The notes beneath the pieces were generated by a model that was not told the DNA's origin, searched no databases, and saw only the letters and a program-made list of their open reading frames with translations. A stretch of 64,000 nucleotides of DNA from Rhizobacter terrae. GTDB lineage: Bacteria; Pseudomonadota; Gammaproteobacteria; Burkholderiales; Burkholderiaceae_C. Position 1 is the first letter of the stretch. Each line of letters starts with the position of its first letter. The position numbers and the translations under genes were made by a program. The DNA is taken from NCBI RefSeq assembly GCF_003852895.1, contig NZ_QUSW01000004.1:124001-188000 (forward strand), in the 5' to 3' direction. Shown piece by piece: positions 18,278 through 27,299 of the stretch.

Positions 18278-19942
18278 ATGCCACTCCCCAAGCCGCCTGC
18301 CAAACGTGCCGCACTACTGACCCAATCCGACTTCGACTCGCAGGCCGCGCCCAAACCGGGCAAACGTTCACAGAAGACACTCGCATCGGCCGAACCCGCG
18401 TCGCCGCCTGAGCTCCACTTGCTGGCCGAAACCTCGGAGGCTGTCGCACCGCTGGCGCCCAAGGTCGCCGAGCCCCGTCCGGCAGCAGCTGCGGCCAAGC
18501 GCCCCGCGCCGGAGCCTCGCGCCCGCAAGCCCCGCGGCGACGGCCCGCCCAAGCTCTTCGTGCTGGACACCAACGTCCTCATGCACGATCCGATGTCGCT
18601 GTTCCGCTTCGACGAGCACGACATCTACCTGCCGATGATCACGCTGGAGGAACTGGACGCCCACAAGCGTGGCATGACCGAGGTGTCGCGCAACGCCCGC
18701 CAAGTCAGCCGCGACCTGGACGCGCTGGCCGCCGCCATGGGCACGCGCGATGCCAGCGGCATGTCCGAAGGCCTGCCGCTGTCGCGCACCGGCCACCGCG
18801 AAGCCGCGGGCAAGCTCTTCTTCCAGACCAACCTGGTCAACGTCAGCCTTCCCGCGGGACTGCCGCAAGGCAAGGCCGATAACCAGATCCTGGGTGTGGT
18901 CCAGGCCCTGCGCGACCAGAACTCCAAGCGCGACGTCGTGCTGGTGTCCAAGGACATCAACATGCGAATCAAGGCCCGCGCCCTGGGCCTGCCCGCCGAG
19001 GATTACCACAACGACAAGACGCTGGACGACGGCGACCTGCTGTACACCGGCGTGCTGCCCTTGCCGGCCGACTTCTGGGACCGCCATGGCAAGACCATGG
19101 AAAGCTGGAACCAGGGCGGCTACACCTTCTACCGCATCAGCGGCCCGATGGTGCCCGCGCTGCTCGTGAACCAGTTCGTGTACCTCGAGGCCCCGGGCGC
19201 CGCCCCGCTGTACGCCAAGGTCACCGAGATCACCGGCAAGACGGCGGTGCTGCGCACGCTGCGCGAGTACACCCACAACAAGAACGCCGTGTGGGGCGTG
19301 ACCGCGCGCAACCGCGAGCAGAACTTCGCCCTCAACCTGCTGATGGACCCGGAGTGCGACTTCATCACGCTCACCGGCACCGCAGGCACCGGCAAGACGC
19401 TGATGACGCTGGCCGCCGGCCTGTCGCAGGTGATGGACGAGCGCCGCTACACTGAGATCATCGTCACCCGCGTGACGGTGCCGGTGGGCGAGGACATCGG
19501 CTTCCTGCCGGGCACGGAGGAAGAGAAGATGAGCCCGTGGATGGGCGCTCTGGACGACAACCTGGAGGTCCTGTCCAAGAGCGACGGCGGCGCCGGCGAG
19601 TGGGGCCGTGCAGCGACCAATGATCTCGTGCGCAGCAAGATCAAGATCAAGAGCCTGAACTTCATGCGCGGGCGCACGTTCCTGAACAAGTTCGTGATCA
19701 TCGACGAGGCCCAGAACCTGACGCCCAAGCAGATGAAGACGCTCATCACGCGGGCGGGTCCGGGCACGAAGATCGTGTGCCTGGGCAACCTGGCGCAGAT
19801 CGACACACCCTACCTGACGGAAGGCAGCTCGGGCCTCACCTATGCCGTCGACCGCTTCAAGGGCTGGCCGCATTCGGGGCACGTGACGCTGGCTCGTGGG
19901 GAACGGTCTCGGCTGGCTGATTTCGCTAGCGAAGTTCTCTAG
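18278..19942 (+). CDS. PIN-PhoH fusion protein (PhoH2 type)
   Basis: A 554-residue protein with two domains. After an alanine-rich, probably disordered N-terminus, residues about 90-240 are a PIN ribonuclease-like domain beginning LFVLDTNVLMHDP (D97 is the first conserved acidic residue). Residues about 340-550 are the PhoH ATPase, with Walker A GTAGTGKT at 367-374 and Walker B IIDEAQN (D476, E477). Mycobacterial PhoH2 with the same order has been shown to be an ATP-dependent RNA helicase and ribonuclease; that activity is inferred here. The ATG at 18278 has only a distant GGAG. The terminator in its leader suggests regulated read-through. Confidence 0.93.
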   Translation: MPLPKPPAKRAALLTQSDFDSQAAPKPGKRSQKTLASAEPASPPELHLLAETSEAVAPLAPKVAEPRPAAAAAKRPAPEPRARKPRGDGPPKLFVLDTNVLMHDPMSLFRFDEHDIYLPMITLEELDAHKRGMTEVSRNARQVSRDLDALAAAMGTRDASGMSEGLPLSRTGHREAAGKLFFQTNLVNVSLPAGLPQGKADNQILGVVQALRDQNSKRDVVLVSKDINMRIKARALGLPAEDYHNDKTLDDGDLLYTGVLPLPADFWDRHGKTMESWNQGGYTFYRISGPMVPALLVNQFVYLEAPGAAPLYAKVTEITGKTAVLRTLREYTHNKNAVWGVTARNREQNFALNLLMDPECDFITLTGTAGTGKTLMTLAAGLSQVMDERRYTEIIVTRVTVPVGEDIGFLPGTEEEKMSPWMGALDDNLEVLSKSDGGAGEWGRAATNDLVRSKIKIKSLNFMRGRTFLNKFVIIDEAQNLTPKQMKTLITRAGPGTKIVCLGNLAQIDTPYLTEGSSGLTYAVDRFKGWPHSGHVTLARGERSRLADFASEVL

Positions 19943-19978
19943 GCTGACGCAACCTTCGGGTTGAGGGGCGACTGGGTA

Positions 19979-20026
19979 GGGGGTCTGCGGACAGTCAGCA
20001 AGCCCCGCTTGCGTCCGCAGACCCCC
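19979..20026. repeat. Perfect 14-base inverted repeat
   Basis: Arms at 19979-19992 and 20013-20026 are exact reverse complements (starting GGGGGTCTGCGGAC) around a 20-base loop; flanking GGG and CCC extend the pairing after a small internal loop. It lies in the 167-base gap between the convergent phoH and metallopeptidase genes. It lacks a T run on either strand, so it is not a standard terminator. It resembles a dispersed intergenic palindrome (REP-like), but I see no second copy in this window. Confidence 0.6.
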
Positions 20027-20059
20027 ACCCCATTCCTCCCCCCACCCAAACCGTCGAGA

Positions 20060-20088
20060 AAGAAAAAGGGCCGCCAAACAAGCGGCCC
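20060..20088 (-). terminator. Terminator of the M3 peptidase gene
   Basis: A 7-base-pair stem, GGGCCGC with GCGGCCC (20068-20074 and 20082-20088), is followed on the minus strand by CCTTTTTCTTTC. It is about 20 bases past the peptidase stop. Confidence 0.7.
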
Positions 20089-20109
20089 CTCATCACCAAG
20101 AGAACGACA

Positions 20110-22086
20110 TCACTTCTTCAGATAGTCGTAGAACGCCTTCGAGTTCGTCTCACGACCCAGGAAGTTCTTCACCAGCTCCTTGGGCGGCTTCTGCCCCCCC
20201 TGCGACAGCACATCCTTGCGATACCGCCCGCCCACCACCGGATCGAGGTGATTCGCCTCGAAGGCAGTCCGCAGGTCCATCGCCACCACCAGGCTGTAGA
20301 GATAGCCGTAGTAACCGGCGCCGTAGCCGCCCGTCACGTGCGAAAAACCAGCCGGGAACATCGTGCCCTGCACGTGGCCCAGGGGCGTCGCGCCTTCCAT
20401 CTTGACCCAGGTGGCCATCGCTTCCGGTGCGTCGGCGGAGTGCAGCGCGAGGTCGTAGCTGGCGTACAGGTGCTGGCGGGCAAAGCGGGCGCCCTTGCCG
20501 AAGTCGCGCGCGGCGATGGCCTTGTCGACGAGCTCGTCCGGCACCGGCTTGCAGTTGGCGCACACGGTCTGGAAGAGCTTCAGCACCTTCTTGTCGTAGA
20601 CCCAGTCCTCCAGCATCTGCGAAGGCGCTTCGACGAAATCGCGCTTCACGCTCGTGCCGGCCTGCGCCGCATAGCGCGTGGCCGACAGGTTGTTGTGCAG
20701 CGCGTGACCCATCTCGTGGAGCATCGTCTCCAGCTCCGACAGCGACAGGCCCTTGCGGTCCATGTTCACCACGTAGGCGGCTTGCGGCACGCGGTTCTGC
20801 AGCGTCGAGCCATTGCGGTAGCTCCACACCGCGGCGTGGTTGTACTTGCCGTCGCGGGGATACATGTCCACCAGCAGTGTGGCCAGGGGCTTGCCGCTCT
20901 TGGCGTCGCTCACGGCGTAGGCCTGCACGTCCTCATGCCAGAGCTTGGCCGGCACGCGGGTGTACTTGATGCCCAGCATGTTCTCCGCCACCTTCATGAT
21001 GAACTGCAGGCTCTCCTGCGGCGGGAAGTACTGGCGGAAGGCGTCCTGGTCGACGGCGTATTTGGCCTGGCGCACGCGCTCGGTGTAGTACGACCAGTCC
21101 CAGCGCTCCAGCTTGGTCTGCTCCAGCGGCGTGCCCAGGTGCCTGGCCTTGGCCTCGCGCAGCTCGGCCAGGTCCTTGGCCTCGCCTTCCTTCACTGCGC
21201 CCTTCACGTCGTCCAGGAAGCGCAGCGTGTTGGCCGTGCTCTCCGACATGCGGCGGCGCAGCTGGAAGTCGTCGTAGCTCTTCATGCCGAAGAGCCCGGC
21301 GTATTCGCGGCGCAACTGCACGATCTCGTTGAGCAGCTTGAGGTTGCCTTCGCCGCCTTCGCTCAGCTTGGCGCGGTAGATGCGCTCGCGTGCAGCGGCA
21401 TCGTCCGCGCGGTCGAGCACCGGCAGGTAGGTCGGGTAGTCCAGGCCCAGCAAGTAGTGGCCCGAGTCGTCGCGCGGCTTGTCCTTCCAGACGTTCTCCG
21501 GCACGCCCTTCAGCTCTTCGGCCGTGAACGGCACCTTCGTGTTGGTGTCGCGGATGTTCTTGTTGAACTGCTGGTCCAGCTCGGTGATGCGGTCGATGAT
21601 CTGCTTGGCCCGGGCGCGCTTGTCGGCCGGCAGGCTCACGCCGGCGTCCTCGAACTGGTCGAGCGTCACGCGCATGAACTCGCGGTCGATGTCGTTGCGC
21701 GGCTTGACCTTGGCCGCGGCCTTGTAGAGCGTCTCGTTCTGCCCGAGGGTGGACAGGAAGTCCTGCCACTTCAGCACGCAGGCCTGCGCCGCGTCACGGA
21801 TCGCCTTGTCCGGGTGCACGTACACCAGCAGGTCGATGGGGTTGGAGACGTCCTCGATGTAGGCATTGAGCGCGTCGGAGGCTGCCGGCCACTTGGCATC
21901 GGGCGCATGCTTTTCGAGTGCCTTGACGTGCTTGGCAGCGCCGTCGAGCCCGCTCTGGCAGGCAGTCTCCACCGCCTTGGCATCGGCAAAATTCGGGAAG
22001 GCAGGACCGGGCAGCGTGGGGGCCGCGAAGGCGGCTGCCGAGGTAACGAGGGCTGCGGCGAGGGCAAGCGGAAGTTGGGGTCGCAT
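20110..22086 (-). CDS. Secreted M3-family zinc oligopeptidase
   Basis: A 658-residue M3 (thimet oligopeptidase-like) metallopeptidase. The zinc site is H457-E-M-G-H461, with the third ligand expected in DFVEAPSQMLEDW. The C-terminal GYGAGYYGYLYSLVVAMDL block is the M3 substrate-tyrosine region. Unlike cytoplasmic oligopeptidase A, it starts with a Sec signal peptide: MRPQLPLALAAALVTSAAAF, ending at an Ala-x-Ala type site near residue 22, so it should act in the periplasm on short peptides. The ATG at 22086 follows GGAG at 6 bases; an upstream frame start at 22104 has no support. The substrate is unknown. Confidence 0.94.
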   Translation of the reverse strand: MRPQLPLALAAALVTSAAAFAAPTLPGPAFPNFADAKAVETACQSGLDGAAKHVKALEKHAPDAKWPAASDALNAYIEDVSNPIDLLVYVHPDKAIRDAAQACVLKWQDFLSTLGQNETLYKAAAKVKPRNDIDREFMRVTLDQFEDAGVSLPADKRARAKQIIDRITELDQQFNKNIRDTNTKVPFTAEELKGVPENVWKDKPRDDSGHYLLGLDYPTYLPVLDRADDAAARERIYRAKLSEGGEGNLKLLNEIVQLRREYAGLFGMKSYDDFQLRRRMSESTANTLRFLDDVKGAVKEGEAKDLAELREAKARHLGTPLEQTKLERWDWSYYTERVRQAKYAVDQDAFRQYFPPQESLQFIMKVAENMLGIKYTRVPAKLWHEDVQAYAVSDAKSGKPLATLLVDMYPRDGKYNHAAVWSYRNGSTLQNRVPQAAYVVNMDRKGLSLSELETMLHEMGHALHNNLSATRYAAQAGTSVKRDFVEAPSQMLEDWVYDKKVLKLFQTVCANCKPVPDELVDKAIAARDFGKGARFARQHLYASYDLALHSADAPEAMATWVKMEGATPLGHVQGTMFPAGFSHVTGGYGAGYYGYLYSLVVAMDLRTAFEANHLDPVVGGRYRKDVLSQGGQKPPKELVKNFLGRETNSKAFYDYLKK

Positions 22087-22112
22087 CGGATCTCCAGCGA
22101 TCAAAGTGAATA

Positions 22113-22131
22113 TCCCGCCTCGTGGGCGGGA
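22113..22131 (-). other. Hairpin between prpE and the M3 peptidase gene
   Basis: A 7-base-pair stem (22113-22119 with 22125-22131, TCCCGCC and its complement) with a five-base loop. On the minus strand it is followed by TATTCACTTTG, so it may end prpE transcripts about 105 bases past the stop, or fold in the leader of the peptidase mRNA. The tail is too poor in T for a firm terminator call. Confidence 0.4.
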
Positions 22132-22237
22132 AACGCCGAATTGTCGCCGGGGCTTCAGGCGGCCGGCCTGCGGGTTGGACCCAGGTTCGGCCGGGAATGC
22201 GATGAACTGCGGTTTCCGAGGGATGAACTGCGGCCCG

Positions 22238-24139
22238 TCATGCCGGGCCAGCCACCAGCGCCTGGATCTGCGCCAGCGCGGTCGGGTCTTCGATGGTCGT
22301 CAGGTCGCCCGGGTCGCGCCGCTCGCACACGGCCTGGATGGCCCGCCGCAGCAGCTTGCCCGAGCGCGTCTTGGGCAGCACGTTGACGATGTGCACCCGC
22401 GCAGGCCGCGCCACCGCGCCCAGTTGCTGGTCCACCGTCTTCATGATCTCGCCTTCGAGCCGAAGCCTGGCAAGGTCATCCGTGAGGCCGCCGGCATCCT
22501 TGGCGACCACGAAGGCCATCGCCACCTGGCCCTTGAGCGAGTCGGCCACGCCCACCACCGCCACCTCGGCCACGTTGGGATGGCTGGAGATGCTTTCCTC
22601 GATCTCGCGCGTGCCCAGCCGGTGGCCGGCCACGTTGATCACGTCGTCGGTGCGCCCGAGGATGAAGTAGTACCCGTCCTCGTCGCGGATGCCCCAGTCG
22701 AAGGTGCTGTAGACCAGCCGCCCCGGCACGGTGCTCCAGTAGGTCTTCACGAAGCGCTCGTCGTCGCGCCACACGGTCTGCATGCAGCCGGGCGGCAGCG
22801 GCCCTTCGATGACCACCACGCCCTTGTGCCCTGCCCCGCGCAGTTCCTGCCCGGTGGTCTCGTCGATGAGCTTCACGTCGTAGCCGTACATGGGCACGCC
22901 CGGGCTGCCGAACTTGCTCGGTGCACGTTCGACGCCGTTGGCGATGGTGAGGATGGGCCAGCCCGTCTCGGTCTGCCAGTAGTTGTCGATGATCGGTTTG
23001 CCCAGGCCGTCGGCGATCCACTTCGCGGTGGTTTCGTCCAGCGGCTCGCCGGCCAGGAACAAGGCCTTGAGCGAGCTCAAATCATGCTGCTTCAGGTACT
23101 TCGGATCCTGCTTCTTGAGCACGCGCACGGCAGTGGGCGCGCTGAACATCGACGTCACCTTGTACTTCTCGACCAGGCTCCACCAGATGCCTGCATCGGG
23201 CCGGATGGGCAGCCCCTCGTACATGATGGTCGCCATGCCGGCGATGAGCGGTCCGTAGACGATGTAGCTGTGCCCCACCACCCAGCCGATGTCGCTGGTG
23301 GAGAAGTAGGTCTCGCCCGGCTCGCCCATGAAGATGTGCTTCATGCTGGCGGCCAGCGCCACGGCGTACCCGCCGGTGTCGCGCTGCACGCCCTTGGGCT
23401 TGCCGGTGGTGCCGCTCGTGTAGAGCGTGTAGCTCACTTCGGTCGACTCCAGCCAGGTGCAGGGCACCTGCGCGCCAAGGTGCTTCTCGCGCAGCGCGGC
23501 ATAGGACTCGTCGCGCCCGGGCTCCAGTTGCATCGACGCGAGACCGCGGTCCACCAGCAACACCTTGGACGGCTTGTACGCCGCCAAGCGGATGGCTTCG
23601 TCCAGCAAGGGCTTGTAGGCCACCACCTTGCCCGACCGGCTACCGGCATCGGCGCTCACGACGACCGTGGGCTGCGCATCGTCGATGCGGCTGGCCAGGC
23701 TGCCGCTGGCGAAGCCGCCGAAGACCACCGAATGGATGGCACCGATGCGCGCGCAGGCCAGCATCGCGAAGGCCGCTTCAGGAATCATCGGCATGTAGAT
23801 GAGCACGCGGTCGCCACGCATCACACCCAGCGAGAGCAACACGGCCGCCATCGCCTGCACCTCGTCATGCAGCTGGCGGAAGCTGTAGGTCCGCTCCTCG
23901 TTCGTCTCCGTGGAGACGAAGATGAGCGCGTTCTGGTCCGGCCGGGTGGCCACGTGCCGGTCCACCGCGTTGTGGCACAGGTTGGTCTGCCCGCCCACGA
24001 ACCAGTTCGCGAACGGTGGTTTGCTGTATTCGCACACCGTGTCGAATGGCCGGTGCCAGTCGATCAGCCGGGCCTGTTCGGCCCAGAAGCCGTCACGATC
24101 GGCGATGGAACGGCGATGGAAATCCGCGAAAGACATCAT
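22238..24139 (-). CDS. prpE: Propionate-CoA ligase
   Basis: Acyl-CoA synthetase of the acetyl-CoA synthetase family, 633 residues, activating propionate through an adenylate. Motifs: YTLYTSGTTGKPKG (P-loop, core A3), STSDIGWVVGHSYIVYGPL, NYWQTETGWP (A5), VYSTFDWG and the C-terminal catalytic lysine in KTRSGKLLRRAI. The DNYWQTETGWP and GWVVGHSYIVYGPL blocks are those of PrpE rather than Acs, from memory of the two families. No prpBCD genes are adjacent. I start at the ATG at 24139, which follows GGGGTGA; a GTG at 24145 and an ATG at 24136 are alternatives. Confidence 0.9.
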   Translation of the reverse strand: MMSFADFHRRSIADRDGFWAEQARLIDWHRPFDTVCEYSKPPFANWFVGGQTNLCHNAVDRHVATRPDQNALIFVSTETNEERTYSFRQLHDEVQAMAAVLLSLGVMRGDRVLIYMPMIPEAAFAMLACARIGAIHSVVFGGFASGSLASRIDDAQPTVVVSADAGSRSGKVVAYKPLLDEAIRLAAYKPSKVLLVDRGLASMQLEPGRDESYAALREKHLGAQVPCTWLESTEVSYTLYTSGTTGKPKGVQRDTGGYAVALAASMKHIFMGEPGETYFSTSDIGWVVGHSYIVYGPLIAGMATIMYEGLPIRPDAGIWWSLVEKYKVTSMFSAPTAVRVLKKQDPKYLKQHDLSSLKALFLAGEPLDETTAKWIADGLGKPIIDNYWQTETGWPILTIANGVERAPSKFGSPGVPMYGYDVKLIDETTGQELRGAGHKGVVVIEGPLPPGCMQTVWRDDERFVKTYWSTVPGRLVYSTFDWGIRDEDGYYFILGRTDDVINVAGHRLGTREIEESISSHPNVAEVAVVGVADSLKGQVAMAFVVAKDAGGLTDDLARLRLEGEIMKTVDQQLGAVARPARVHIVNVLPKTRSGKLLRRAIQAVCERRDPGDLTTIEDPTALAQIQALVAGPA

Positions 24140-24177
24140 GGTCACCCCGACTGCCTGTGAGTTTGTCCACAGTCCAT

Positions 24178-24190
24178 TTCATCAGATGAA
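24178..24190. promoter_or_regulatory. Palindrome in the prpE/NlpC divergent gap
   Basis: TTCATCAGATGAA is a perfect 6-1-6 palindrome about 40 bases upstream of prpE. A second, looser inverted repeat (CTGTG at 24155-24159, CACAG at 24168-24172) lies nearer the gene. Either could be an operator. The rest of the 137-base gap shows nothing I recognise. Confidence 0.3.
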
Positions 24191-24276
24191 CCTGACTACT
24201 GGTTGTCACGATTCCGGGTTTTCCAGGTGTAAATCAAAGGTCGGTCAGATGGTGGAGCCCAGTATCCTTGCGGCCA

Positions 24277-24981
24277 ATGCGAGATTTCGACCATCAGCCC
24301 CGGCGGCGCCCTGTGTCCATCGTCGCCGCCGCGGTGCTCGCGCTGTCGGCGGCATTGGCTGGCAGCAACGCCAACGCCCGGCCCGACACCGACAAGCAGC
24401 CCGAGCGCATCGGCCGGTTCCTGGCCGACATCGCGCTCACGCCGCCCGTGACCATGGCCGCCCTGGCGACCCCGTCGATGAGCCCCGTGGCACCGGCAAA
24501 CGGCAGCGGCCCCAACAAGCCCAACATCGCCGAACGCGTGCGCGACGGCGCGTCCGACATGGTGCTGACTGCCATGAACTTCATGGGCGTGCCCTACAAG
24601 CGCGGGGGCAACAGCGAGGAATCGGGCTTCGACTGCAGCGGCTTCACCCGCCACATCTTCGAGCTGAGCCTGGGCCTGGTGCTGCCGCGCAAGGCCGACC
24701 AGCAGGCGCACGCGCCGGGCCTGGTGCCCGTGAGCCGAGATGAACTCAAGCCAGGCGACCTGGTGTTCTTCAACACGCTCAAGCGCACCTTCTCGCACGT
24801 GGGCATCTATGTCGGCGAAGGCAAGTTCATCCACTCGCCGCGCGCCGGCGGCGAGGTGCGGGTGGAGGCCATGGACCTCGCCTACTGGAAGAAGCGCTTC
24901 ACCGGCGCGCGCCGGGTCGAAGCCCTGGCCGCTGCGCCAGCCGCCGCCGAAGCGGCATCCGCGCCTACGACTTTGCGCTAG
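24277..24981 (+). CDS. Exported NlpC/P60 peptidoglycan hydrolase
   Basis: A 234-residue exported cysteine peptidase of the NlpC/P60 family. An arginine-rich N-terminus and hydrophobic stretch ([17 protein letters not shown]) form a signal peptide ending near ANA. The catalytic domain covers about residues 90-215: nucleophile C120 in [12 protein letters not shown]174 in SHVGIYVG and third polar residue H186 in FIHSP. Relatives such as Spr/MepS cut peptide cross-links in the cell wall. I chose the ATG at 24277; the TTG at 24268 lacks support, and no strong ribosome binding site is visible. It diverges from prpE and is followed by moaA after 59 bases. Confidence 0.92.
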   Translation: MRDFDHQPRRRPVSIVAAAVLALSAALAGSNANARPDTDKQPERIGRFLADIALTPPVTMAALATPSMSPVAPANGSGPNKPNIAERVRDGASDMVLTAMNFMGVPYKRGGNSEESGFDCSGFTRHIFELSLGLVLPRKADQQAHAPGLVPVSRDELKPGDLVFFNTLKRTFSHVGIYVGEGKFIHSPRAGGEVRVEAMDLAYWKKRFTGARRVEALAAAPAAAEAASAPTTLR

Positions 24982-25040
24982 GCCAAGGTCTCAGCGCCTG
25001 CGGGACAGCAGCCTGTGCCGCAGGCGGGCACAATCGGGCC

Positions 25041-26156
25041 ATGGGCGATAAAGTCATTCCGCTCGCCGACCACCGCTACGCCGCCTCGGTGCCGCACATT
25101 CCCTCGAATGCGCTGCCGGCCGATGGCAGCGTCGTCGATCGCCTGGGCCGGCCGCTGCGCGACCTGCGCATCTCGGTCACCGACCGCTGCAACTTCCGCT
25201 GCAGCTACTGCATGCCGCGCGAGGTCTTCGACAAGCACTACGAATTCCTGCCGCACTCCTCGCTGCTGAGCTTCGAGGAGATCGAGCGCGTCGCCCGCGT
25301 CTTCGTCTCGCATGGCGTGCACAAGATCCGCCTGACGGGCGGCGAGCCGCTGCTGCGCAAGAACCTGGAAGTGCTGGTGGACATGCTCGCCAGGCTGCGC
25401 ACGCCCGAGGGCGAGCCGCTGGACCTCACGCTCACCACCAACGGGTCGGTGCTCGCGAAGAAGGCCCAGGCGCTCAAGGACGCGGGCCTGCGCCGCATCA
25501 CCGTCAGCCTGGATGCACTGGACGACACGATCTTCCGCCGCATGAACGACGCCGACTTCCCGGTGGCCGAGGTGCTGCGCGGCATCGACGCCGCCGAGCG
25601 CGTGGGGCTCGGGCCGATCAAGGTCAACATGGTGGTGCAGCGCGGCGTAAACGACCACGAGATCCTGGCGATGGCAAGGCACTTCAAGGGCTCGTCCATC
25701 GTGCTGCGCTTCATCGAGTACATGGACGTGGGCGCCACCAATGGCTGGCGCATGGACCAGGTGCTGCCGTCGGCCGAGGTGCTCAAGCGCATCGCGGCGG
25801 AGTTTCCGCTGGAGCCGCTGCAGGCCAGCGTGAGCGGCGAGACGGCCGAGCGCTGGCGCTACCGCGACGGCAGCGGCGAGATCGGCGTGATCTCCAGCGT
25901 CACCCAGGCCTTCTGCCGCGACTGCAACCGCGCCCGGCTCACCACCGAGGGCAAGCTCTTCCTGTGCCTGTTCGCCACCCGCGGGCAGGACCTTCGCGCC
26001 CTGCTGCGCGGCGGTTACTCCGATGAGCAGCTCGCTGCCGCCATCGGCCACATCTGGCAGTCGCGCGACGATCGCTACTCCGAACTGCGCAGTGCATTGC
26101 CGCCTGAGACCTCATCGGGCGGCAAGCGCGTCGAGATGCACTACATCGGCGGTTGA
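25041..26156 (+). CDS. moaA: GTP 3',8-cyclase
   Basis: Radical SAM enzyme that, with MoaC, converts GTP to cyclic pyranopterin monophosphate, the first step of molybdenum cofactor synthesis. The 371-residue protein has the SAM cluster C50-x3-C54-x2-C57 in [11 protein letters not shown], the GGEPLLR block, and a C-terminal second cluster in [20 protein letters not shown]. It ends with Gly-Gly (MHYIGG), which in MoaA enters the active site. About 38 residues precede the usual family start at [10 protein letters not shown]. It overlaps mobA. moaC is not in the window. Confidence 0.97.
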   Translation: MGDKVIPLADHRYAASVPHIPSNALPADGSVVDRLGRPLRDLRISVTDRCNFRCSYCMPREVFDKHYEFLPHSSLLSFEEIERVARVFVSHGVHKIRLTGGEPLLRKNLEVLVDMLARLRTPEGEPLDLTLTTNGSVLAKKAQALKDAGLRRITVSLDALDDTIFRRMNDADFPVAEVLRGIDAAERVGLGPIKVNMVVQRGVNDHEILAMARHFKGSSIVLRFIEYMDVGATNGWRMDQVLPSAEVLKRIAAEFPLEPLQASVSGETAERWRYRDGSGEIGVISSVTQAFCRDCNRARLTTEGKLFLCLFATRGQDLRALLRGGYSDEQLAAAIGHIWQSRDDRYSELRSALPPETSSGGKRVEMHYIGG

Positions 26157-26773
26157 TGAGCGCGGCCATTCCCATCGGCGACATCACCGGCCTTGTCCTC
26201 GCGGGTGGCCGCGGCACGCGCATGGGCGGCGCCGACAAGGGCCTGCAGATGTACCGCGGACAGCCGCTGGTGGCGCATGCACTGCAGCGGCTGCGGCCGC
26301 AGGTCGGCCGCGTGATGGTCAATGCCAATCGCCATGTGCAGGCCTACGAACGCTTGGGCGTGCCCGTGGTGCCGGACACCCTGCCCGACCACCCCGGCCC
26401 GCTGGCGGGCTTCCTGGCGGGACTCGCGCGCTGCGAAACGCCCTGGATGGTGACGGTGCCCTGCGATACGCCGGCATTTCCGCCGGACCTCGTCGCGCGG
26501 CTGGGCGCCCAGGTGCAGGCGCGCGGCGCCGACCTCGCGATCGCTGTCACACGCGACGCATCGGGCGAGCAGATCCAGCCCGTCTTCTGTTTGCTCAAGA
26601 CCTCGCTGATGCCGGCCATCCAGGCCTTCACCGGTTCGGGCCAGAGCAAGATCGGCCTGTGGGTCAGCCAGCAGCGCGGGGTGCATGTGCTCTTCGATGA
26701 CGCCAGCGCCTTCTTCAACATCAACACGCTGGACGAGCTCCAGCAGGCTCAGTGGGCCCACGATGGCGAATGA
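26156..26773 (+). CDS. mobA: Molybdenum cofactor guanylyltransferase
   Basis: MobA links GMP to molybdopterin to form the guanine dinucleotide cofactor of DMSO-reductase family enzymes. The 205-residue nucleotidyltransferase has the signature GLVLAGGRGTRMGGADKGL near its N-terminus, VVPDTLPDHPGPLAGFLAGL and MVTVPCDTPAFP, and the late FFNINTLDEL. The ATG shares one base with the moaA stop (TGATG), so the two are translationally coupled. The adaptor mobB is at 12393. Confidence 0.96.
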   Translation: MSAAIPIGDITGLVLAGGRGTRMGGADKGLQMYRGQPLVAHALQRLRPQVGRVMVNANRHVQAYERLGVPVVPDTLPDHPGPLAGFLAGLARCETPWMVTVPCDTPAFPPDLVARLGAQVQARGADLAIAVTRDASGEQIQPVFCLLKTSLMPAIQAFTGSGQSKIGLWVSQQRGVHVLFDDASAFFNINTLDELQQAQWAHDGE

Positions 26774-27293
26774 CATCGACATCCGCCGGCTCCTGGCCCC
26801 GGACGCCGAGGCCTACAAGCGCTTGCGCGACGACATGCTCGATGGGTTCCCCGATGCCTTCACTTCCGATGCCGAATCCGAACGCGCCAAGCCGGCCAAT
26901 GCCTACGTCGCGCGTTTCGAGGCCGAGGGCGACGCCGCGCGATTCAGCTTCGGCGCATGGCGCGGCGGCGAACTGGTGGGCGCCATCAGCTGCGAACGTG
27001 ACGCGCGGCTGAAGGTGCGCCACGTCGGGCACATCATCGGCATGATGGTGCGCCCCAACCTGCAAGGACACGGCATCGGCCGCGCACTGATAGCCGCCAC
27101 GCTCGCGCAGGCCAGGTCCGTGCCGGAGCTGGAACTGCTGACCCTCTCAGTGACCTCCAGCAACCAGGCCGCCGTGGGCCTGTACGAGAAGGCCGGCTTC
27201 GTGCGCTACGGGCAGTTGCCGCACGCCATCAAGCTCGGCGACAAGCGCCTCGGCAAGGACCTGATGATGCTGGCCCTGCGCCAGCAACCGTAG
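26763..27293 (+). CDS. GNAT-family N-acetyltransferase
   Basis: A 176-residue acetyltransferase. The acetyl-CoA binding motif A is MVRPNLQGHGIGRALIAATL, with the Q/R-x2-G-x-G/A signature, and SSNQAAVGLYEKAGFVRYG is the usual motif B. The acceptor cannot be told from sequence. The ATG at 26763 lies inside the last codons of mobA (11-base overlap), so it is probably co-translated with moaA-mobA, although nothing suggests a role in cofactor synthesis. Confidence 0.9.
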   Translation: MANDIDIRRLLAPDAEAYKRLRDDMLDGFPDAFTSDAESERAKPANAYVARFEAEGDAARFSFGAWRGGELVGAISCERDARLKVRHVGHIIGMMVRPNLQGHGIGRALIAATLAQARSVPELELLTLSVTSSNQAAVGLYEKAGFVRYGQLPHAIKLGDKRLGKDLMMLALRQQP

Positions 27294-27299
27294 GGTCCG

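Noticed and set aside
18368-20077. 569-codon open frame on the minus strand
   Set aside because: Antisense to phoH; no motifs, and it crosses the intergenic palindrome.
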